A DNA stretch of 6,380 bases, taken from Thermomicrobiales bacterium (lineage in GTDB: Bacteria; Chloroflexota; Chloroflexia; Thermomicrobiales; UBA6265). The position numbers and the translations under genes were made by a program. The number at the start of each line of letters is the position of its first letter. Within the stretch, counting starts at the first letter, position 1. Below the pieces are notes generated by a model. It was not told where the DNA came from. It did not search any database and saw only the letters and a program-made list of their open reading frames with translations. Shown piece after piece: positions 1 through 4,946 of this stretch. The stretch is taken from the NCBI GenBank assembly GCA_020847015.1, contig JADLCW010000147.1:1-6380 (forward strand), read 5' to 3'.

Positions 1-1272
1 GTTCTGCTGAATCCCAACTTGCCGGCATCCGCCACGATTGGCAACAGTTCGGTATCCCTTCTCGATGCTCGCGCGGAAGGCAACGTCAACCATCTCTGGA
101 TTACCGATCCTGGTTACGGGGACGTCGTCAACTACGATGAGATCTCTGAGTTCTTCCTGGCTTGGTACGACAAGCGCCTCACCGAACTCTTCCCTGGCTG
201 GTACGCCGATTCGCGGCGGGCGTTGAACATCAAGGGCGAGGGCGAGCAGTTTCGGCTCGGGTTGACCGAGGCATATACCAATCTCGCCAATCACATGCCC
301 GACGACGGGTATCAGGTCATCATGTTCACCCATCAGGACCCGTCGGTGTGGGCCGATGTGGGGTTGACCATCTGGGCCGCCGGTCTACAGGTGGTCACGG
401 CGTGGACGGTAGTCACGGAGACGCCGACCGCCGGTCTCAAGGGCGGCGGCAACTACGTGCAAGGCACCGTTTGTCTGGTGCTGCGCAAACGCGCCGACAA
501 TGTCTTCGGCTATCTCTCCGACATCACCCCGGAGATCGAAGCCGAGGTCAAGGCGCAACTCGCCACCATGCGCGCCCTGGACGATGACGCCGACCCCAGC
601 TTCGGCGACGCCGACTATCAGCTCGCCGCCTACGCCGCCGCGCTGCGGGCGCTCACCCGCTACGGCGAAATCGACGAGATCGACATTCGCCGCGAACTGT
701 CGCGACCGCGCGTCCGGGGCGAGGTTTCGCCCATCACCCGGCTGATCGAGCAGGCGGTGGATATCGCCACCAACGCCATGGTTCCCCGCGGCATCTCCGA
801 GCGGACCTGGCGGCGGCTCGGTCCGGACGAGCGGCTCTATCTGAAAGGCATCGAGGTGGAAGCCGGCGGCGAAGGTCGCGAAGGCATCTATCAGGAGTTG
901 GCCCGCTCGTTCGGAGCGGCCGATTTCCGCGATCTGCTCGCTTCGTCGCGCGCCAATCAGGTCCGCTTCAAAACACCCGCGGAATTCCGGGCGCGCGGGT
1001 TGGCCGAACTGGGGTCCGCCGGGTTCGCCGGGTCGCTGCTGCGGCGGTTACTGCGCGCCGCGTTCGAAACCGCCGAGCACGAGGATGGCGACCCGCGCCC
1101 GGCCCGGCAATCGCTGGCGGTCGATCTGGGCGCCGCCTACTGGCAGGAGCGCGACCGCATGGTGGAGTTGCTCGCCTTCCTGCGTCGCCACGGGGAGCAT
1201 CTGGATCACTGGCGGAGCGACAACGTCGCCATCGACCGGCTTATCGCCTCGCTGCGCAGCCATCGCATCTAG
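1..1272 (+). CDS. DUF1156/COG1743-type DNA adenine methyltransferase, C-terminal part (5' truncated by window)
   Basis: The reading frame is open from base 1, so the N-terminus (DUF1156 region and SAM-binding motif I) lies outside the window and 423 residues are visible. A TTG at 19 is in frame but has no reason to be the start. The family transfers a methyl group from SAM to adenine in DNA, usually as the self-marking arm of a defence system. Visible evidence: the segment HLWITDPGY at fragment residues 31-39 followed by VNYDEISEFFLAWY matches the catalytic motif IV region (normally TDPPY...YxxLSEFF) of DUF1156 methylases. The later segments VIMFTHQD, WAAGLQV, ETPTAG and NYVQGTVCLVLRKR fit the rest of the fold. 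Residues from about 165 to the end form a helical, charged C-terminal region with no motif I recognise. Motif IV reads DPGY rather than DPPY. It ends with TAG 23 nt before the helicase gene, which implies one transcript. By gene order it resembles pglXI of type 3 BREX. Family assignment is fairly sure; the exact system is inferred. Confidence 0.82.
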   Translation, partial: VLLNPNLPASATIGNSSVSLLDARAEGNVNHLWITDPGYGDVVNYDEISEFFLAWYDKRLTELFPGWYADSRRALNIKGEGEQFRLGLTEAYTNLANHMPDDGYQVIMFTHQDPSVWADVGLTIWAAGLQVVTAWTVVTETPTAGLKGGGNYVQGTVCLVLRKRADNVFGYLSDITPEIEAEVKAQLATMRALDDDADPSFGDADYQLAAYAAALRALTRYGEIDEIDIRRELSRPRVRGEVSPITRLIEQAVDIATNAMVPRGISERTWRRLGPDERLYLKGIEVEAGGEGREGIYQELARSFGAADFRDLLASSRANQVRFKTPAEFRARGLAELGSAGFAGSLLRRLLRAAFETAEHEDGDPRPARQSLAVDLGAAYWQERDRMVELLAFLRRHGEHLDHWRSDNVAIDRLIASLRSHRI

Positions 1273-1281
1273 CTCGCCGAC

Positions 1282-1286
1282 AGGAG
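1282..1286 (+). promoter_or_regulatory. Ribosome binding site of the PLD/SNF2 helicase gene
   Basis: AGGAG lies 9 nt upstream of the ATG at 1296, inside the 23-nt gap after the methylase stop. It supports that ATG as the start. The gap is too short for a separate promoter and terminator, so the two genes are probably co-transcribed. Confidence 0.75.
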
Positions 1287-1295
1287 CCGCTCCGC

Positions 1296-4130
1296 ATGGC
1301 GACGACGATTCAGCGCCACTCCTCCCGGCAGCTCGCGCTCTCGCACTTTCTGCCGGATGTGCTGCATCAGGCGACCGGGTACGACCGCATCGCCGGCTAT
1401 TTCAACTCCTCCATGCTGGAGGTCGCCGGGGAGGCGATCGAACGCATGACCGAGGGCGCGGCGGCGCGCATCATCTGCAACACCGATCTGGATCCGCACG
1501 ACATCCGGACGGCGCGCGCCGCCCAGCAGGGCATGCTGCACGAGTGGAAGCGGTCGCTGCCGCCGGATATCGCGCCGGAGTTGCAGCGCAATCTGGAACG
1601 GTTGTACCGATTGCTGGCGTCCGGGCGGCTGCGGGTGAAGGTGCTGCCGACTGCGGTGCACGGGTTGCTGCACGGCAAGGCCGGGGTCATCCGCCACGCC
1701 GATGGTTCGCGGCTCTGCTTCGTCGGCAGCGCCAACGAAACCCTGAGCGGCTGGAAGCGCAATTACGAAATCATCTGGGCCGACCGCAGCGCCGAGGGGT
1801 GCGATTGGGTGCAGGCGGAGTTCGACGCGCTGTGGAACCACGCCGACGCGCACGATCTGGCCGAAGCGGTCATCGTCGACATCAAGCGCATCGCCGCGCG
1901 CAGCGTCGTCCGCGAGTTGAGCGAATGGAAAGCGCGGCCGGTCGCCGCCGACGCCGAAGCCATCATCGAAACACCCATCTACACGCGGGAAAACGGACTT
2001 TGGGCGCACCAGAAGTGGTTCATTCACCACGCCTTCGCGCGCCACCGGTCGCAAGGGGCGCGGCTGCTGCTGGCCGATCAGGTCGGGTTGGGCAAAACGA
2101 TTCAACTGGCGCTGGCGGCCAAGCTGATGCTGCTGTGGGGCGAAGGCAACGTGCTGGCGGTCGTACCCAAACCGCTGATGCAGCAGTGGCGCGATGAGTT
2201 GTGGGATTTTCTGCGGCTGCCCTCCGCCATCTGGACCGGTCGCCACTGGGAAGACGAGCACGGCCTCAAGCACCCGCCGCAGCGCGGCGGCTCCGACGGG
2301 TTGCGGGAATGTCCGCGCCGGTTCGGCATCGTCTCCGCCGGGTTGGTCCGGGCCAGTCCGGATGTGCGCGAGCTGCTGACCGGGATGAACTGGGAGTGCG
2401 TCATTCTCGACGAGGCGCACCACGCCCGCCGCAAAAACACCGGACGCAGCAAGCGCGACGAACCCGCGGCGGACAATAATCTGCTGCAATTTCTGCGCGC
2501 CATCGGCGGCAGCACGAAAAGCATGTTGCTGGCGACGGCGACGCCGATTCAACTCGACCCCATCGAGGCGTTCGATCTGCTGGACGCGCTCAATATCGGC
2601 CACTGGCGGGTGCTGGGCCGCACCGAGTTCGGGGAGTGGCGGCGGAACCCGCGCGAAGGGTTGGCGATCGTCGCCGAGGCCGCGCCGGCTCCAGAGGGGC
2701 TTGCCGAGGCGTGGCCGTGGTTGCGCGATCCCTTCCCCGCTCCGCTGGATGTCGATGTCGAAGGCAAACCGGGCGCCCGCGCGCTGCGCGACACCATCGA
2801 GCGGTTGACCGACCCCGCCGGCGGCAAGCTCGGCAAAGCGCCCCGGTACGCGGAGTACGGGGCTGACGCCTGGAAGCGGCTGCGCCCGGCCGATCGCGGA
2901 CAACTGGAAAGCGTGGCGGAGGTCTATTTCGCGGAACTGAACCCCTACATCGCCCATATCGTGCGGCGTCGGCGCGAATTTCTCGAAACCGCGATCGACC
3001 CGGCCACCAATGAACCATTCCTGCCCAAGGTCGCGGTGCGGCTTTTCGGCGACCGCGATGCGGACGCCATCACGTTGCCGCTGGAGTTGCGCGAGGCCTA
3101 CGCGGCCGCCGAGGCGTTTTGCGAAGCGGTCGGGCAGCGCGAGGGCATGAACTCCGCTTTCTTGGAAACGCTGCTGCTGCGGCGCGTCGGCAGCACCATT
3201 CATGCCGGCGAGCAAACCGCCCGCCGGATGCTCGGCGCGGTCGAAACCGACGAGATGGAGGAGGGCGACGAAGGCGAAGGCGCCGACCTGGAGGAGGAGG
3301 AGGTTCGCCCGGAAGAGCAGTCGAAACTGCAACCACTACTGCCGAACGAGCGCCAGCATCTGGAGCGCTTCGTTCGGCAGCTCCAACTGGCCGACGGCGA
3401 CCCGAAATACCAGCGTGTGCTGGAGATTCTGACAGGCGGCGTCGATCGCCACGGAGTGCGGGAAACCGGGTCGTGGCTCGAACTCGGCTGCATCATCTTT
3501 TCGCAATACTTCGAGAGCGCCGAATGGCTGGCCAAGAGACTGACGCGGGAGTTCCCGGAGCGCGCCATCGCGCTCTACGCGGGGGCCGGGAAATCCGGCA
3601 TCTACCGAAACGGCATGTTTGAATCAAAACCGCGCGACGTGCTGAAGCAGTTGGTGCGGGATGGGGAGATCCGGCTGGTGGTGGGCACCGACGCCGCGTC
3701 GGAGGGACTGAACTTGCAGCGGCTGGGCGCGCTCATCAATCTCGACCTGCCCTGGAACCCGACCCGGCTCGAACAGCGGAAAGGGCGCATCCAGCGGATC
3801 GGCCAGTCGCGCGCCGAGGTCTACGTCTACAACATGCGCTATCGCGACTCGGTCGAGGATCGCGTGCATCAGAAGCTGTCGGAGCGCCTGAAGGACATCA
3901 ACGATGTGTTCGGGCAGATTCCGGATACGCTGGAAGCGGTCTGGATCGACATCGCGCGGCGCCATGAGGCGGACGCCGAGCGACGCATCGACGAGCTTCC
4001 CGAAAAACCATCCTTCATCGACAAATACGATCGCATCGCCAACGTCGATTGGGAATCGTGCAGCGTGGTGCTGGACGCCCAAACGCAATTGGACGCGCTG
4101 ATGCGGAGCTGGGACGGCCGCCGAATGTAG
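1296..4130 (+). CDS. HKD (phospholipase D-like) nuclease fused to SNF2-family helicase, BrxHII-like
   Basis: Complete 944-residue cytoplasmic protein. The N-terminal third (about 1-210) is a PLD-like domain: H126-G-K128 followed by GSAN at 144-147 gives one HxK...GSxN active site, so activity would need a dimer, as is usual for single-HKD nucleases. The centre and C-terminus form a two-lobed SNF2 (superfamily 2) ATPase: Walker A DQVGLGKT at 261-268, DEAH at 372-375, ATATP at 413-417, IIFSQYF at 733-739, TDAASEGLNLQ at 798-808, and the arginine-finger region QRKGRIQRIGQ at 827-837. All expected ATPase motifs look intact. Such proteins move along or remodel DNA using ATP, and the PLD domain may cut or bind DNA. 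A very acidic stretch at 650-674 (15 of 25 residues D/E) sits between the lobes. The start is supported by AGGAG 9 nt upstream. It follows a DUF1156 methylase, the order of pglXI-brxHII in type 3 BREX. Domain calls are firm; the defence role is inferred from family and neighbour. Confidence 0.92.
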   Translation: MATTIQRHSSRQLALSHFLPDVLHQATGYDRIAGYFNSSMLEVAGEAIERMTEGAAARIICNTDLDPHDIRTARAAQQGMLHEWKRSLPPDIAPELQRNLERLYRLLASGRLRVKVLPTAVHGLLHGKAGVIRHADGSRLCFVGSANETLSGWKRNYEIIWADRSAEGCDWVQAEFDALWNHADAHDLAEAVIVDIKRIAARSVVRELSEWKARPVAADAEAIIETPIYTRENGLWAHQKWFIHHAFARHRSQGARLLLADQVGLGKTIQLALAAKLMLLWGEGNVLAVVPKPLMQQWRDELWDFLRLPSAIWTGRHWEDEHGLKHPPQRGGSDGLRECPRRFGIVSAGLVRASPDVRELLTGMNWECVILDEAHHARRKNTGRSKRDEPAADNNLLQFLRAIGGSTKSMLLATATPIQLDPIEAFDLLDALNIGHWRVLGRTEFGEWRRNPREGLAIVAEAAPAPEGLAEAWPWLRDPFPAPLDVDVEGKPGARALRDTIERLTDPAGGKLGKAPRYAEYGADAWKRLRPADRGQLESVAEVYFAELNPYIAHIVRRRREFLETAIDPATNEPFLPKVAVRLFGDRDADAITLPLELREAYAAAEAFCEAVGQREGMNSAFLETLLLRRVGSTIHAGEQTARRMLGAVETDEMEEGDEGEGADLEEEEVRPEEQSKLQPLLPNERQHLERFVRQLQLADGDPKYQRVLEILTGGVDRHGVRETGSWLELGCIIFSQYFESAEWLAKRLTREFPERAIALYAGAGKSGIYRNGMFESKPRDVLKQLVRDGEIRLVVGTDAASEGLNLQRLGALINLDLPWNPTRLEQRKGRIQRIGQSRAEVYVYNMRYRDSVEDRVHQKLSERLKDINDVFGQIPDTLEAVWIDIARRHEADAERRIDELPEKPSFIDKYDRIANVDWESCSVVLDAQTQLDALMRSWDGRRM

Positions 4131-4172
4131 CGACCGGTGAATGCGCCGGCATGCGTCCGCCGCCCGTCGCGG

Positions 4173-4181
4173 TGCTAAAGT
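4173..4181 (+). promoter_or_regulatory. Possible extended -10 promoter element for the MarR gene
   Basis: TGCTAAAGT reads as a TGn-extended -10 box (hexamer TAAAGT at 4176-4181) and is the only A/T-rich spot in the 109-nt gap upstream of the regulator. I see no convincing -35 hexamer 16-18 nt upstream. Transcription would start near 4188, giving a leader of about 50 nt. Weak call, made on pattern and position only. Confidence 0.3.
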
Positions 4182-4191
4182 TGGCGGTGGC

Positions 4192-4220
4192 TGGCCGGGC
4201 GACGCGGGTCGTCCGAGCCA
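4192..4220 (+). promoter_or_regulatory. Inverted repeat in the MarR leader: candidate operator or RNA hairpin
   Basis: Arms CGGGCGAC (4196-4203) and GTCGTCCG (4208-4215) flank a 4-nt centre GCGG. As DNA the arms match at 7 of 8 positions; as RNA all 8 pair, one as G-U. Three further pairs (TGG 4192-4194 with CCA 4218-4220) extend the stem past a small internal loop. The repeat lies just downstream of the possible -10 box and 9 nt upstream of the GGAGGAG. MarR proteins commonly repress their own genes by binding palindromes of this size near the promoter, so autoregulation is the leading reading. It could instead be a terminator-like stem for the helicase gene, but no T-run follows. Confidence 0.4.
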
Positions 4221-4229
4221 CGGCGAACC

Positions 4230-4236
4230 GGAGGAG
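4230..4236 (+). promoter_or_regulatory. Ribosome binding site that fixes the GTG start of the MarR gene
   Basis: GGAGGAG ends 3 nt before GTG 4240; its first GGAG is 6 nt from that codon. The alternative in-frame ATG at 4141 has no such site. It would also add 33 residues, many of them Arg, Gly or Pro, that look like translated leader and would run across the inverted repeat. Confidence 0.6.
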
Positions 4237-4239
4237 CCC

Positions 4240-4713
4240 GTGGAGCCGGAGCCACCCTTCAGCGACGACGATTACCGCGCGCTCGCCGCGTTCCGCGCGG
4301 CGCTGCGCCGCTTCGTCCGCTTCAGCGAAGACGCCGCCCGCGCCGCCGGACTCAGCCCGCAGCAGCACCAGATCCTCGTCGCCATCCGGGGGCACGTCGG
4401 GGAAGAACCGCCCACCATCGGCGAACTCGCCGAGGCGCTGCAAATTCGGCACCACTCGGCGGTCGGTCTGGTGGATCGCATGGCGCAGGCGGGGTACGTG
4501 CGACGGGTGCGCTCCACGGTCGACAGCCGCCGGGTGCATGTCGCGATGACCCCGCTCGGCGAGGTGGCGCTGCGTTCGCTGGCCACCGCTCACCGGCAGG
4601 AATACCACGAGCTGGAAGGCATCCTGCGCCGCCTCACCGAGCGCTTCGGCGCGGCCGGCGACACATCCGTCGAAGCCTTGCTCGATACCGCCTTGCCAGC
4701 CAGAGAACCCTGA
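4240..4713 (+). CDS. MarR-family transcriptional regulator
   Basis: A 157-residue protein from the GTG at 4240, a normal MarR length. MarR proteins are dimeric winged-helix repressors, often relieved by small aromatic ligands or oxidants. Visible layout: N-terminal dimerisation helix about 9-36; LSPQQHQILVAIRGH at 38-52; helix-turn-helix from about 59 to 90, including IGELAEALQIRHHSAVGLVDRM (60-81, recognition helix around 70-81) and QAGYVRR (83-89); wing with the hallmark D95-S-R-R98; then TPLG at 104-107; C-terminal dimerisation helix from about 108 on. I see no conspicuous cysteine for redox sensing. It stands 109 nt after the helicase stop with its own leader, possible promoter and possible operator, so it is probably transcribed alone. 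It is convergent with the CLC gene, so it does not share a promoter with it. The ligand and targets cannot be read from the sequence; control of its own gene is plausible. Confidence 0.88.
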   Translation: MEPEPPFSDDDYRALAAFRAALRRFVRFSEDAARAAGLSPQQHQILVAIRGHVGEEPPTIGELAEALQIRHHSAVGLVDRMAQAGYVRRVRSTVDSRRVHVAMTPLGEVALRSLATAHRQEYHELEGILRRLTERFGAAGDTSVEALLDTALPAREP

Positions 4714-4714
4714 G

Positions 4715-4730
4715 CGGCGCGCCGGCGCCG
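4715..4730 (+). terminator. GC-only hairpin just after the MarR stop codon, possible terminator
   Basis: CGGCGC (4715-4720) pairs perfectly with GCGCCG (4725-4730) across the loop GCCG, starting 2 nt after the TGA. The stem is six G-C pairs. There is no T-run behind it, so it is not a textbook intrinsic terminator. Position is the main support; chance stems are common in DNA this GC-rich. Confidence 0.3.
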
Positions 4731-4858
4731 ACGTGGTTCAGCCGCCATCGCCCGGCCAGGGGCGGCGCCCTACGGTTCACATCCGGCGTCGCGGACAGGT
4801 CGGGCGTGCGCGCGACCCGGAAGACGGCCGGATGACCCACCGCCGCGCCGCCGGTCAT

Positions 4859-4938
4859 CGCGATCGGCGTCACCGCGTCGTCGCGCCACTATCCGAGGCG
4901 ACAGCGCTCCGCGCCCAGCGCGATCGCTTCGTCGCGCC
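4859..4938. repeat. Imperfect direct repeat in the convergent intergenic gap
   Basis: CGCGATCG occurs at 4859-4866 and again at 4919-4926, each followed by TCGTCGCGCC (4878-4887 and 4929-4938). The spacing between the two blocks is 11 nt in the first copy and 2 nt in the second. Both blocks are exact in both copies. This is either a decayed duplication or a chance result of CG-rich sequence. Apart from this and the two hairpins I see nothing in the 233-nt gap 4714-4946. Confidence 0.4.
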
Positions 4939-4943
4939 TCGGA
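4892..4943 (-). terminator. Stem-loop just after the CLC stop codon, possible terminator
   Basis: TCCGAGGCG (4892-4900) is the exact reverse complement of CGCCTCGGA (4935-4943), a 9-bp stem that starts 3 nt beyond the minus-strand TAG at 4947-4949. The 34-nt loop can form a further short stem (AGCG 4903-4906 with CGCT 4925-4928). No T-run follows on the minus strand. Position and perfect pairing favour a 3'-end structure for the CLC transcript. Confidence 0.4.
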
Positions 4944-4946
4944 CGG

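Noticed and set aside
1085..2197. 370-residue plus-strand frame overlapping the methylase end and helicase start
   Set aside because: The product is Arg/Ala/Gly-rich without motifs and overlaps two genes with clear family matches in another frame.
1269..3332. 687-residue open frame antisense to the methylase end and helicase
   Set aside because: It is opposite a gene with complete SNF2 and PLD motifs. Its product is a low-complexity mix of R, P, A, Q and G with no recognisable domain, as expected from GC-rich antisense sequence.
4141..4239. N-terminal extension of the MarR protein from ATG 4141
   Set aside because: The 33 extra residues are rich in Arg, Gly and Pro and unlike MarR N-termini. 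There is no ribosome binding site before 4141, and GGAGGAG precedes the GTG at 4240.
4634..4873. 79-residue minus-strand frame across the MarR end and the intergenic gap
   Set aside because: It overlaps the MarR 3' end antisense, is Arg-rich, and resembles no family I know.
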